64,000 bases of DNA from an uncultured Lachnospiraceae bacterium (lineage in GTDB: Bacteria; Bacillota; Clostridia; Lachnospirales; Lachnospiraceae): NCBI GenBank assembly GCA_947245585.1, contig CAMXPV010000001.1, positions 62,001 through 126,000 on the forward strand, given 5' to 3'. This document shows positions 1 to 9,106 of this stretch, one piece after another. The position numbers were made by a program, and so were the translations under genes. The first letter of the stretch is position 1, and every line of letters starts with the position of its first letter. The notes beneath the pieces were generated by a model. It was not told where the DNA came from and ran no database searches. It was given only the letters and a program-made list of their open reading frames with translations.

Positions 1-301
1 GCTCTACCGCCGGAAGGGAATCTATTTCCATATGAAAAAGACTCCTTTTATACCTTGAAGCCACCATACCTGTTTTCAATGAAAAATACCCAACAATTTC
101 ATCTGTCACATTATCCTTTACCAGGTATGTTCTTGTTTCATGTGACATTTCATCGGGAACCGCATATCGCTTCAAATACATCTCCAGTCCTAATCCCGTT
201 TCTTCTGCAACATGAAATTTTTGAAGCAGACGAAGATTTTCCTCCTTTGCAAGAAGCGGTTCACAATAAAAAATTTCATTCTCTATCAGTTTCTTATCCA
301 T
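1..301 (-). CDS. GNAT-family N-acetyltransferase, N-terminal part (runs off window)
   Basis: Translation from ATG at 301 stays open to the window edge (100 residues). The part near IVGYFSLKTGMV followed by MEIDSLPAVE resembles the central strands of GNAT acetyltransferases of the YFSLK...P.(I/V)E type, which transfer an acetyl group from acetyl-CoA. The acetyl-CoA loop is beyond the edge, so the family call is tentative. The ATG overlaps the stop of the upstream 60-residue gene (AATGGATAA), so the two are translationally coupled. Small-gene/GNAT pairs of this kind are sometimes toxin-antitoxin systems; that role is inference here. Confidence 0.55.
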   Translation of the reverse strand, partial: MDKKLIENEIFYCEPLLAKEENLRLLQKFHVAEETGLGLEMYLKRYAVPDEMSHETRTYLVKDNVTDEIVGYFSLKTGMVASRYKRSLFHMEIDSLPAVE

Positions 302-476
302 TTGACCTGCCGGCCAGAATCCGCGCCTTGCATTCATCCGCCACTTTGCGGATATTATCATCCGATTTTACAGACTGTTGGCGGAGTGTCTTCAATATCT
401 GTTCCCCGATCCTGCCATGCAAGTTTGCCATGTTCGGTTTCGAGTATGTCTTCGCATTTATGAATTTACCTCTCAT
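294..476 (-). CDS. small protein coupled to GNAT gene, possible antitoxin
   Basis: A 60-residue ORF starting at the ATG at 476. AAAGGAG lies 9 nt upstream of it; an upstream GTG at 506 has no comparable site. The product is basic, helical and soluble, with no recognised domain. Its stop overlaps the start of the acetyltransferase gene and a good promoter lies just upstream (535-563), so the pair is one transcription unit. The arrangement suits an antitoxin-first toxin-antitoxin pair, but no ribbon-helix-helix motif is visible. Confidence 0.6.
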   Translation of the reverse strand: MRGKFINAKTYSKPNMANLHGRIGEQILKTLRQQSVKSDDNIRKVADECKARILAGRSNG

Positions 477-534
477 TTCCGGCATCTCCTTTCCGATTTT
501 GATCACAAAACAATCTGCTTTTCTATTTGTTAAT

Positions 535-563
535 ATTATATGTTTTTTTCCTCATTTATTCAA
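535..563 (-). promoter_or_regulatory. sigma-A promoter of the small gene/GNAT pair
   Basis: On the minus strand TTGAAT (558-563) and TATAAT (535-540) are separated by exactly 17 bp, about 60 bp upstream of the chosen start at 476. Confidence 0.65.
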
Positions 564-609
564 TAGACACTAACTGTCTTATTTAACAATCTGGAAGTAA
601 CATATTTTC

Positions 610-2472
610 TTATGCAGGCGGTTTGTCCTTTACCAAATGTATTTCTCCATTCTCCTTTACAATATCCCAACAGTATGTTTCCTCGTCCAAGCATGTCGCA
701 ATCACCTGATCTCCCTTGATTTCATACTCGCATCCCCATGTCTCAAAGTTACCTTCGTGCGTGGAAACCGTTACAATCTCTTCTGTCTGGCTAGTCTCGA
801 TATGAATCATATAGAGTCCCATATCGTTACGAAAGAGAAAATGCTCTTCATCTATCCACCCCACAAAATAGCATTCCCACGTCCTCCGAAAAATGAGATC
901 CGGAATCTTCTCCTGATAACGCACAAAAATCTGCGAAGGATGTTTGGGCAATGCACCGTTCGATATGTACACCGCTCTGGTCTTTCCCGGTGACTCCGCC
1001 CACTCCCCTTCTGCGATTTCTTCCCGCGCCTCATAATATCTGCGCTCCAAAAGTTCATAGAGTGCCTTCGGAACCGTCTCCCTGCGTTCATCTTCACTGA
1101 ATTTCACTTTGATCAATGACAGTTCCCTTAACGCTAATTCCGATTCCCCCGTCTCCTGAAAATACAGGGAAACCGCATAATCATCAAAGCATTGAAAAAA
1201 GATTCTGTTTTCTACCCTCTCTAAATGATCAGCCTCCACGTGCTGTTTCGCATCTGCCAACTCAGGATTGAGAAAACGCAGGGCCGTGATATCATCTACC
1301 TCGTAATAATCCTTCGGGTCTTGAAAGCCGTCCACCTGTTCTCCATGATACTTCCACGCTTCCTCCGTACAGTAAAGAATATCCCTTTCATACAGCGCAT
1401 TCTTGTCATACGATTTCTCAAACGTCTCAGCGTCCATGGACAGAAAATCGGACACCACATCCTCGGCATAAATCTCCTCGAAATTGATTTTGTCCGCTAA
1501 GTCTTCTCTTACCTCCAACTCTTCCCTGTCATCCAGATACTCCACAAACCCATCCTCTTCTGAATAAAGAATCACACTCAAAATTGGAAAATAGTTTGGG
1601 TCTGTTTCCTTTTCTCTAAACAGTTTTCGGTACGTTTCCGGCTCCTCTCCTTCTTTCAAGCACGCCTTTGTTTTCGTCAGTTCATTCACACCGGAGGCGC
1701 CATACCAGAGCTTTTCCTCCTCTTCCTTCGTAAAATCTTTGAAAATAAAGTATTGCTCCTTCCCCTCGTCGCCGCCATATCTGCGGTCTAGCTCCATCAA
1801 CACCACCTGCTCCGTCAAAATGTCATTTTCACACTTGATTTCCGTATAGATATCCGCATTGTTATGAGCAGAATAGTGGTTCATCGTATACAGCAAAAAT
1901 GTCCCCTCACCATTCCAGTCAGCAATGATTTCATCTTCATTTCCACTCACATATTCCAATATCCTTCTTCCATTTTGATCATACACATAATTATAAGTAA
2001 GCGCCGCGCCGATATTTACATAGAATTTGCACACTATGATTTCGTCTACTCCGTCTCCTGTAAAGTCATAAGCCCCTATCGAAATACTTTCCATTTCATG
2101 GGGGTACTCCCAATCTGTCATAAGAAATTCCCCAAATTCTTCCTTGTTCTCTGAGAGAATCTTGTGGATTAATTCTGTCTCCTTCTGCGTCCTTCCCTGT
2201 ATTTCCATCTGATCTATCGAATCATACCTTACGCCCGTAATTTCTGCTGTTTCTTCTAGCGGTTCCTCCGGTATCTCTGCTGCCGCCGCTTCCTCCTGTA
2301 CTTCTTCCACCGATTCCTTCGGTATCTCCTCTCCAGTTTCCTCCACTTTTGTTTCCTCTGCTGCTGTCTCTTCCGCCGCTTTCCCCGCCTCATCCGCTTT
2401 CCCGCATCCGGCAAGAAACAGCAGACAAAAGCAGATGATCCCATACCGTTTTACGTAATTTATTTTTTTCAT
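610..2472 (-). CDS. large lipoprotein with FG-GAP/EF-hand-like segment
   Basis: The 620-residue product starts with a lipoprotein signal (lipobox LAGC, Cys about 23), then a long Glu/Ala-rich linker (about 30-80). Near residue 135 is a DFTGDGVDEI segment like the acidic loops of FG-GAP/VCBS or EF-hand modules. The rest has no recognised family. It is probably anchored outside the membrane. It is last in a three-gene run (6267 down to 610; gaps of 30 and 21 bp). The linker EEAAAAEIP is shared at DNA level with the neighbouring 743-residue gene. Possible immunity or surface role, not shown. Confidence 0.7.
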   Translation of the reverse strand: MKKINYVKRYGIICFCLLFLAGCGKADEAGKAAEETAAEETKVEETGEEIPKESVEEVQEEAAAAEIPEEPLEETAEITGVRYDSIDQMEIQGRTQKETELIHKILSENKEEFGEFLMTDWEYPHEMESISIGAYDFTGDGVDEIIVCKFYVNIGAALTYNYVYDQNGRRILEYVSGNEDEIIADWNGEGTFLLYTMNHYSAHNNADIYTEIKCENDILTEQVVLMELDRRYGGDEGKEQYFIFKDFTKEEEEKLWYGASGVNELTKTKACLKEGEEPETYRKLFREKETDPNYFPILSVILYSEEDGFVEYLDDREELEVREDLADKINFEEIYAEDVVSDFLSMDAETFEKSYDKNALYERDILYCTEEAWKYHGEQVDGFQDPKDYYEVDDITALRFLNPELADAKQHVEADHLERVENRIFFQCFDDYAVSLYFQETGESELALRELSLIKVKFSEDERRETVPKALYELLERRYYEAREEIAEGEWAESPGKTRAVYISNGALPKHPSQIFVRYQEKIPDLIFRRTWECYFVGWIDEEHFLFRNDMGLYMIHIETSQTEEIVTVSTHEGNFETWGCEYEIKGDQVIATCLDEETYCWDIVKENGEIHLVKDKPPA

Positions 2473-2493
2473 AAGTCCTGCCGCCCCTTCTCT

Positions 2494-4725
2494 TTAGCGT
2501 ATAAAATCATACCGTCCCGTCTCCGCATTGTACCTTAATATAAAATTACTCTCCTCAAACGCAATCGCATAATATCCATCGTTTTTTTCGTCCAATATCA
2601 TCAACATTTCATGCTCCGACAAGCTGACGTGAAGTCTCTCAGTAATGTTTAAAACTTGCCTGACTCCGTCCTCTTCCTGTATGTATATTTCCACATGATT
2701 CCCGCCGCTCCCGCAAAACGGACTTCCGGACACACACAGCAGATAGTCCTCAACGCCGTCACCGTTAAAGTCAAACAAATGATAGTCAATCTCCACTGAA
2801 ATTTGCTTTCCCACAGACTTTGACAGTTCTTCCGTATAGGTCACAAACTCTTCTTCGATGTAATCCGCCAACGGGGTATTCTCATAGTCATATTTGGGTG
2901 AAGAACAAATGTCATAGGCAAGGATGTCATGATTTCTGGCTAAATCCCTAAAATGCACAAAATCGCTGTCTTCCGGCATAACGCTGTGCCATCCGCCCTT
3001 TATCCCGCTTTCGTACCGTCCCGTCTCTGCATGATACCTTAAAATGACCTCTTCGGGTATCTCGCCGCCCCACGGAGGCACAATGGCATAATACCCGTCT
3101 GTTTTTTCTTCCAAAACCGAAAGCTCGTTATGCCCGGAAGGCGTATGCAGTCTCATCAATCTGGACATCACGCACCGCACTCCATCCTCTTCCTGTATAA
3201 AAATTTCCACACTGTTTCCTGCAAGTCCGTCAAACAGCCTTCCTTCCTCACACAGCAGATAATCCTCAACGCCGTCACCGTTGAAGTCAAACAAATGGTA
3301 ATCAATTTCCAGTGGAAACGACTTTCCCATTTTTTCTTCCATTTCCCTGTTCCATGCGATATCAGCCTCTATGTATTCCGCCAGAGGCGTATTTTCATAA
3401 TCATATTTGGGTGAGGCGCAAATGTCGGCCGCCAGAATGGTATGACTTTTTTCCGTCTCCACTTTTGGTATCTCTGCTGCCGCCGCTTCCTCCTGTGCTT
3501 CTTCCAACACTTTATAAGCTCCATATATGCCATCCCGGTTTATGACGATCAAGTAATCCCCCTGCCAGTCAAACTCATAATACGTATCCTTGGGAAGCTC
3601 TGCAATCTGCTTCTCTTCTTCACTTTCCACAGTCCTGCTGTAGATTTTAAAATTCCGCAGAAGATAAATCATGCCATCCTGATACCCTATGATTCTGGTG
3701 CTCTTATTCCATGGGCTGTACAGAATACTGCTCTCTCCTGTCTGGGGCTCTAACCGGAATAGGACATCGTATTTCAGTTCATCCTGCGGCGGATTAATCG
3801 GGTCGCACCGTATATTTTTGGGAACCTGCAATAACCCGATAAACTCCCCATTCTCCTCCGTTATATCATTATCCTGCAAATGTGCATACGAATATGAGTC
3901 CTGGCTCAGACACGTTATCTCGCGCTCCTCCGGCTTCCCCGCCATATGATAGGAAAATTGTCCCCATTTGCGAAATATGATTCGCTGCTTCGCCTCTCTC
4001 ATTTCACTGATCCGGTACACCTGCGATCTCACATCATAATATCTCCTAATCCGCGTTCCCCGATAGCGAATTACCTGATCCCTGCCTGTCCTGTCCTCTT
4101 CCGGGAACAAAGTATTCACCTCCATACAGTCTGTCTTCATATCCCCCTCAACAGGACATATAAAAATGTGGGCCTCCGACCATATGTCGGTATCCCGTAT
4201 CACTCCCCCACTGCACACCTGCAGCCAAAAGCAATCTTCCGATCTCTTTATATAGATATAGCTGGCTTCCGGCCACTCCTCCCATCCACACATATCAAGG
4301 ATCTCTTTCTCGGAAAAGATCTCCTCGTCCGTCTGTTTTTCCCAGTCAAACCGTCTGACCGAGTGATCTGTCAATGCATAATAAGCCTGACTGCCTATAA
4401 TGACTCCCGGTTCTATCCCTTTTCTTTCAGGCTTTTCAAATTCATATTCCGCCGTTTTCCCTGTCTCTAACGTGTACAGAATAATTTTATTTCCCCGCCA
4501 GAAGATATAATCCTCCTCCCCTCCTCTTCTGCTGCTCTTTGCACCAAGACGCGTAACAACATATCTCTCTTCTACTTTCTTTTCCTCCACGCCTGCTAAA
4601 TCCAATCCGTAAAGGCAAGCCAAAATCACGCTTTCTAATATACTTGCCACCAAAAATACAGCCGCCACCACGCTAATTACCAATACCACGGTATGTATGA
4701 TCGATTTCGTTGGTCCTTTCTTCAT
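2494..4725 (-). CDS. membrane-anchored propeller-like protein fused to two copies of an acidic-loop domain
   Basis: The product has 743 residues and one N-terminal membrane segment (about 10-38). Residues about 50-420 are a repeat-rich, propeller-like region homologous over its whole length to the 414-residue protein at 26592-27836. That paralogue stops right after GIYGAYKV, whereas this one continues through an EEAAAAEIP linker into two tandem copies of a domain of about 120 residues, each holding the motif DYHLFDFNGDGVEDYLLC. It therefore looks like a fusion of an island-type propeller with duplicated FG-GAP-like modules. RBS GGGGGAT precedes the ATG. Function unknown; a cell-surface immunity role is plausible. 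Confidence 0.7.
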   Translation of the reverse strand: MKKGPTKSIIHTVVLVISVVAAVFLVASILESVILACLYGLDLAGVEEKKVEERYVVTRLGAKSSRRGGEEDYIFWRGNKIILYTLETGKTAEYEFEKPERKGIEPGVIIGSQAYYALTDHSVRRFDWEKQTDEEIFSEKEILDMCGWEEWPEASYIYIKRSEDCFWLQVCSGGVIRDTDIWSEAHIFICPVEGDMKTDCMEVNTLFPEEDRTGRDQVIRYRGTRIRRYYDVRSQVYRISEMREAKQRIIFRKWGQFSYHMAGKPEEREITCLSQDSYSYAHLQDNDITEENGEFIGLLQVPKNIRCDPINPPQDELKYDVLFRLEPQTGESSILYSPWNKSTRIIGYQDGMIYLLRNFKIYSRTVESEEEKQIAELPKDTYYEFDWQGDYLIVINRDGIYGAYKVLEEAQEEAAAAEIPKVETEKSHTILAADICASPKYDYENTPLAEYIEADIAWNREMEEKMGKSFPLEIDYHLFDFNGDGVEDYLLCEEGRLFDGLAGNSVEIFIQEEDGVRCVMSRLMRLHTPSGHNELSVLEEKTDGYYAIVPPWGGEIPEEVILRYHAETGRYESGIKGGWHSVMPEDSDFVHFRDLARNHDILAYDICSSPKYDYENTPLADYIEEEFVTYTEELSKSVGKQISVEIDYHLFDFNGDGVEDYLLCVSGSPFCGSGGNHVEIYIQEEDGVRQVLNITERLHVSLSEHEMLMILDEKNDGYYAIAFEESNFILRYNAETGRYDFIR

Positions 4726-4755
4726 AATAATATCCCCCAGCTCTTTATTGATCTG

Positions 4756-6267
4756 CTAATACACCGTCTCTATCCCGTTATCCGGCCCCCATACAAAGCT
4801 TCCAAACAACCGCCCCGGATTGTAGTTCCCCAATTCATCCTCCAATACCTTATCCTGATACCTGACCGTATAATAACCAAACCGTATTACGCCGGAATCC
4901 GCCTGCACGTCACACTGGATATGTATGATGCCGTTTTTCCGCCTGAAATAGGAATATTCCATGGATACCGTGTCCGGCTGTCTCAACTCCTCTTCTATTT
5001 TATCTTTCAATAATTGTGCGTTCTGATAAGACAAAAATTCTGTCTCTGTCATTTCGACCGCTCCATACTCTTTATAAACGCCGTCCTCATAATACAGATA
5101 AGTGTCTTTCCATGTGTGCATTGTCATGATACCGTCATCATCACCATTTGGCTCATACATGCCGTCATAATCTTCCACATCAAGCAGAATATCTCCTTCC
5201 TCTGACATCCACACATACCCATATTGGAGCGGAACCAGACAAATAATCTTCTGATCTCTCAATGCCAAAACCGAATATCTTTTTTCGTTTCCCATCATAT
5301 TCCAACAATTAAATACAATATGGGTTTCCTCTCCCACATCCAACATTTCCAGTGTACAGCAATCGTTGCCACAGGAAATAATATCCGGAGAAATCGGCTC
5401 ACAGATCTTTCCGTCGCTGCTGCAATACCCTGCCCGCCACGAATTTTTTTCATTTCGATAAGCGCCTATCATTTCTTTCGCCCCGTCATGATCCATGTCT
5501 GCCAATACATATTCCTCTATCTCATGCTGCACGGCTGTCTGCAGCGCTTCTAACATTGCCGCTTCCGGGCCTGCCCTGTTCTCCGTTTCTGTCTGTCCGG
5601 ACTCCGGTTTTTCCTCCGTTTCCTCTTCCGGCTTCTCCACTGATTCCGCCCAACCCTTTACCTCTTCTATTCCATAAAAAGAATAGTCCTCAACTGCCAC
5701 CATTTCCCCGTCGTCCAACAATTCATATACGGTATCGTCAAGAATAATCCAGTCCTTTGTTTCCCTGTATAAAACGTCATCATAATTTGGTGTTAAAATC
5801 TGGCTGCTGTAGTAGTTTTTTTCCTGATTCACATAGATAAAATCCTCACACAAATAGTAGTCCGTTACGCTGCTTCCTGTTTCCCCGTAGAGCTGTACCT
5901 TGTATCTAATATCCTCTTCTTTCTCATTTTTATATACCGTCAGCTCTATCGGCTCTCCAAAATCATCTGCATATACTTCCTTCGTCTGCATAAATACCTT
6001 CTGGTCTCCGCCGCAGATTTCTGACACATACATCCTTGCAAACTCGTCCATGTAAGTTTCGATTTCCTGCTTTATGTCTATATCTATTTTCTGGGACTCT
6101 CCTGTTTTCTCAAGCCGTTCCAAATCTTGCTCATCATCAAAATTATCTTCCAGAACTTCTACTTCCTCCGGCTGATAGATTACCGTAGTTTTCACATATT
6201 CATAAGCAGCCCACAGCAGCATTAAAATAATACCTGTACTTTGTACTCGTTTTTTTAAAGATTTCAT
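4756..6267 (-). CDS. membrane-anchored protein of unknown function
   Basis: A 503-residue protein with one N-terminal membrane segment (about 10-30) and an extracellular remainder. It has an acidic stretch (about 210-235) and a segment YVLADMDHDGAKEMIGAY resembling the acidic calcium-type loops of its two operon neighbours. First gene of the three-gene minus-strand run. No family recognised. Its place beside other large surface proteins of the island makes a protective role possible, but nothing in the sequence proves it. Confidence 0.65.
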   Translation of the reverse strand: MKSLKKRVQSTGIILMLLWAAYEYVKTTVIYQPEEVEVLEDNFDDEQDLERLEKTGESQKIDIDIKQEIETYMDEFARMYVSEICGGDQKVFMQTKEVYADDFGEPIELTVYKNEKEEDIRYKVQLYGETGSSVTDYYLCEDFIYVNQEKNYYSSQILTPNYDDVLYRETKDWIILDDTVYELLDDGEMVAVEDYSFYGIEEVKGWAESVEKPEEETEEKPESGQTETENRAGPEAAMLEALQTAVQHEIEEYVLADMDHDGAKEMIGAYRNEKNSWRAGYCSSDGKICEPISPDIISCGNDCCTLEMLDVGEETHIVFNCWNMMGNEKRYSVLALRDQKIICLVPLQYGYVWMSEEGDILLDVEDYDGMYEPNGDDDGIMTMHTWKDTYLYYEDGVYKEYGAVEMTETEFLSYQNAQLLKDKIEEELRQPDTVSMEYSYFRRKNGIIHIQCDVQADSGVIRFGYYTVRYQDKVLEDELGNYNPGRLFGSFVWGPDNGIETVY

Positions 6268-6320
6268 CTGTCTTTACTCCAACTATATAAATCTCAAAGG
6301 TGTCTCGTCTCTCCGCATAA

Positions 6321-6364
6321 TTTTCGTGCAAAACATTGTATTTTTCGTGCAAACATCATATAAT
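6321..6364 (+). promoter_or_regulatory. dinJ promoter with paired operator repeats
   Basis: TTGTAT (6336-6341) and TATAAT (6359-6364) have an ideal 17-bp spacer. The 12-bp repeat TTTTCGTGCAAA occurs twice (6321-6332 and 6342-6353), 21 bp apart and so on one face of the helix, overlapping the -35 box and spacer. This suits autoregulation by the antitoxin. Confidence 0.6.
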
Positions 6365-6395
6365 ATAAACATCTTATAAGAAAGGAGATCTTTAT

Positions 6396-6674
6396 ATGGC
6401 TAATTCTACCACCAATATCAGTATCCGTATGGACACAAATTTAAAAACACAGGCTGACGCTCTCTTTGGAGAACTCGGCATGAATCTATCTACCGCTTTT
6501 AACATTTTTGTCCGCCAGTCCCTCCGCGAAGGACGAATTCCTTTTGACATTTCCCTTAACCGCCCTAACAGTGAAACCATCGCCGCTATGTTGGAGGCAG
6601 AAAGGATTGCAAACGATCCGTCAGTCAAACATTACACCGATCTGGACGAACTGTTTGCTGATTTAAATTCATGA
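6396..6674 (+). CDS. dinJ: RelB/DinJ-family antitoxin, orphan
   Basis: The 92-residue product has the DinJ ribbon-helix-helix N-terminus (ISIRMDTNLKTQADALF, then GMNLSTAFNIFV) and a C-terminal tail that would normally bind a YafQ/RelE-type RNase toxin. RBS AAAGGAG lies 8 nt upstream. No toxin gene follows; the next gene converges on it and the stop codons overlap. It is therefore an orphan antitoxin, perhaps after toxin loss or acting as an anti-addiction gene. A decayed copy lies at 8931-9060. Confidence 0.85.
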   Translation: MANSTTNISIRMDTNLKTQADALFGELGMNLSTAFNIFVRQSLREGRIPFDISLNRPNSETIAAMLEAERIANDPSVKHYTDLDELFADLNS

Positions 6675-7412
6675 CCTATCCCTCCAGGCATGTTCAATAT
6701 TCAGCCATGCATGACTGCCATCCTCATCTTCCGACCAAAAGATATAATCGTAAAATTCATCCCCATACTGTAAATAATACACCTTCCTGTCCTCATGATA
6801 AAGAAACCCCTCTTTTACCTCTGTTTCATAAAGATTCTCCTGTATCTGCGCAAAGTTCATCCCCGCAAGCGTCCCCATAAACCCCATTTGCGGCGCAGAA
6901 TCCGTAACGACAATGGCACTGGGCGTGAGATAGTCCCATATGGACCCGAACGCGTTGTTCCGATACTGCACCCATACGCTCTCATCCATACCCATGGCCA
7001 CGCCGCCAAAATGAGAATCCAAAAGCGGGAACATCCCACATTCGTCCAGTCTTTCTATGCCTTCCAGTCTTGCCATTTCCCCCTGTTTCAGCCGGAAATA
7101 TTTCTCATAAATCATCTGCGGATTTGCACTGTCAGCTCCCTTTTCCTTCAATCGCTTCTGGATCTCCCATTTGATCTGTAAAAGCTGCCATGCATCCTCA
7201 AGCTCCTGTAACGCCGCCTCCTGCTCCCCCGCATCCACGGTTGGTTTTGAAGCTGTCAGGGAGCGCGGCGCGTCTTCTTTTGTAAATTCTGATACCATAT
7301 GTTGAAGCGCTTTGTTCTGCTCTTCCCGCTCATGGTAAAGTGCCGCACATCCTGCCATACAGGCTATGGAACAAGCAAGCATTGCCGATATTTTCCATCC
7401 TTCACTCTTCAT
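6669..7412 (-). CDS. lipoprotein-like protein, paralogue of upstream coiled-coil protein
   Basis: A 247-residue protein with a hydrophobic N-terminus and a lipobox-like CMAGC (Cys about 22), a coiled-coil region (about 60-95) and a globular C-terminal half (WVQYRNN, then MGVV-type hydrophobic strands, ending in a YLQYGDEFYDYIFW segment). The C-terminal half resembles that of the next gene upstream (7431-8210), so the two are diverged tandem paralogues in one operon 18 bp apart. No known family. A candidate exported immunity pair by context only. Confidence 0.6.
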   Translation of the reverse strand: MKSEGWKISAMLACSIACMAGCAALYHEREEQNKALQHMVSEFTKEDAPRSLTASKPTVDAGEQEAALQELEDAWQLLQIKWEIQKRLKEKGADSANPQMIYEKYFRLKQGEMARLEGIERLDECGMFPLLDSHFGGVAMGMDESVWVQYRNNAFGSIWDYLTPSAIVVTDSAPQMGFMGTLAGMNFAQIQENLYETEVKEGFLYHEDRKVYYLQYGDEFYDYIFWSEDEDGSHAWLNIEHAWRDRS

Positions 7413-7430
7413 TCCCGATCCCTCAAAATA

Positions 7431-8210
7431 TTAACCGTTATTAGGTACGATGTATACAATCACAGCTTCATCATAATAGCCAAGCGCAGCATAGTAATAA
7501 GTAAATTCATCATCCGTATACCGTAAATAACTGATATGATTGAAATGCTGCTTTGCTTCCATCTCGGTTTCCTCTACCCTGGAGTCCGGATAGCGCTTCT
7601 GTATATCAAATAAATACATCCCCGCGCGGGCATCCTGATAGCCAACCGCAAGCAGCGGATTTTGCACCACCACGCCCATTGGCAAGGCATCCGGCGTATC
7701 ATCCTCCTCATACTGAACCCATATGCCGTCGCCCACAGGCAGCAGGCATCCCCACTGGTATTCATCCGAAAGATTCCCTTTCAGCCTGTCAGCAAGCTCC
7801 ATATCTCCCAAAATCTCCTCCAATTCCCCTTTTTCGATTTTAAAATATGCTTCGATACGGGACTGGCTTTCCATCTCCTGATCCAGTTCTGCGGCAAGGG
7901 AGTCCAGATACACCCCTTTATCATAATACGACTGCAAGGCCGCTATCCTTTCCGACAGTTCTTCCATGGCCTGTCCGTTCTCTTCGTATGTCTGTATCAG
8001 CTGCCTTTTATATGCGAGTTCATCGGCCATCCTTGCCTTTTCTTCCCTGAGCTGTGCCACCGTACCTGCCATCTCTGTTTTTAAATTCTGTAATGTCTGT
8101 ATTTGTCTTTTCTGCTCCTGAATCTGCGCCAGAAATACGAGGCTGAGTATGACACAGCAGCTACAGCAAATCAGCGCACATCTTTTCATAATCCGATACT
8201 GCCTGTTCAT
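7431..8210 (-). CDS. membrane-anchored coiled-coil protein
   Basis: A 259-residue protein: membrane anchor (about 8-28), long coiled coil (about 30-110) and a C-terminal domain with GIWVQYEEDDTPDALPMGVV and YLRYTDDEFTYYYAALGYYD segments shared in outline with its downstream paralogue. RBS GAGGAG lies close to the ATG. The coiled coil would hold the outer domain away from the membrane. Function unknown. Confidence 0.6.
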   Translation of the reverse strand: MNRQYRIMKRCALICCSCCVILSLVFLAQIQEQKRQIQTLQNLKTEMAGTVAQLREEKARMADELAYKRQLIQTYEENGQAMEELSERIAALQSYYDKGVYLDSLAAELDQEMESQSRIEAYFKIEKGELEEILGDMELADRLKGNLSDEYQWGCLLPVGDGIWVQYEEDDTPDALPMGVVVQNPLLAVGYQDARAGMYLFDIQKRYPDSRVEETEMEAKQHFNHISYLRYTDDEFTYYYAALGYYDEAVIVYIVPNNG

Positions 8211-8383
8211 TTTCTCCTCATCTCTCTCCCAATTATGTATAAAGGGTCTGGTACACCCAGACTCTCACAAAACTCCCTCAAATCAAATGTCTGACAACTA
8301 CATTGTATCATGTTGGTTTATAGATTTCACAAAAAATTGAGCCAGAAACCTTTGTTGAAGATTCCTGACTCTATGACAATGCT

Positions 8384-8935
8384 TTATGTGTTTCGTTCTG
8401 CTTTCAGTTGATTTACTTCTTCAAGAGAAAGCCCTGAAATATTCGCAATTTCTTCTAAGGCATATTTCCCAGCAGCTATCATACGGAGTGCTGCTTCTTT
8501 CATACCTTCTTTTATTCCCTCTTTCAGGGATTCATTTCTCATATCCTCCATGATGCGGCACATCTCATTCACTCCCTTCGGATTTTCTTTCAGATACCGT
8601 GTCCGGTCTGCCATCAATTCAAAATTCATATCGGATGCTTGTATACAGTTAAAATCGTGCATAAGCTTTCCAAGATTGGATTCGCCCCGGTATTCCCCAT
8701 TCACATACAGGATATGTTCCCCATCTTCAAAAGATTTACCCGTGGCCAGATTGATCCTCTCAATCGGATAGACTGGCTCGCCCTTTCCGTAAAAATCTTT
8801 CTCGATAATGAAGATTGTATAGGTGTCTGCAGTTCTTTAAACTCCTGCCCGGAATGGAGATTCTCTACATCCATCACGCTAGAATGGTATCTTGCCCGGT
8901 GTGGGTCTCCCCCTTTACGGTGTAATCCCGATTTG
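8384..8935 (-). pseudogene. PD-(D/E)XK nuclease-family transposase relic (Rpn type)
   Basis: The minus strand encodes the C-terminal half of an Rpn/PDDEXK-type recombination nuclease: RARYHSSVMDVENLHSGQEF, then after a frameshift near 8830 DTYTIFIIEKDFYGKGEPV, then NLATGK, GEYRGESNLGKLMHDFNC and the usual C-terminal EGIKEGMKEA region. The N-terminal half is missing: the sequence runs directly into a DinJ relic on the other strand at about 8931. The longest open piece starts at 8704 but is only a fragment. Non-functional. Confidence 0.7.
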
Positions 8936-9060
8936 AAAACACAGGCTGACGCTCTCTTTAGCGAACTCGGCATGAATCTATCTACCGCTTTTAACATTTT
9001 TGTCCGTCGGTCAAACATTACACCGATCTGGACGAACTGTTTGTTGATTTAAATTCATGA
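8931..9060 (+). pseudogene. DinJ antitoxin relic with internal deletion
   Basis: 8931 to about 9005 is nearly identical to codons 15-40 of the intact dinJ gene, then jumps to its last 50 bases and stop. The join sits at the short repeat TCCG present at both edges in the intact copy, as expected for slippage or microhomology deletion. The deletion shifts the frame. The 5' end is missing and abuts the nuclease relic. Confidence 0.8.
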
Positions 9061-9106
9061 TGCACCTCCCTGCGACATCTGATTTTGTATGGTTTTGCCT
9101 GAGACA

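Noticed and set aside
55-573. 172-residue plus-strand ORF
   Set aside because: Antisense shadow of the GNAT gene and its small partner, which have promoter and RBS.
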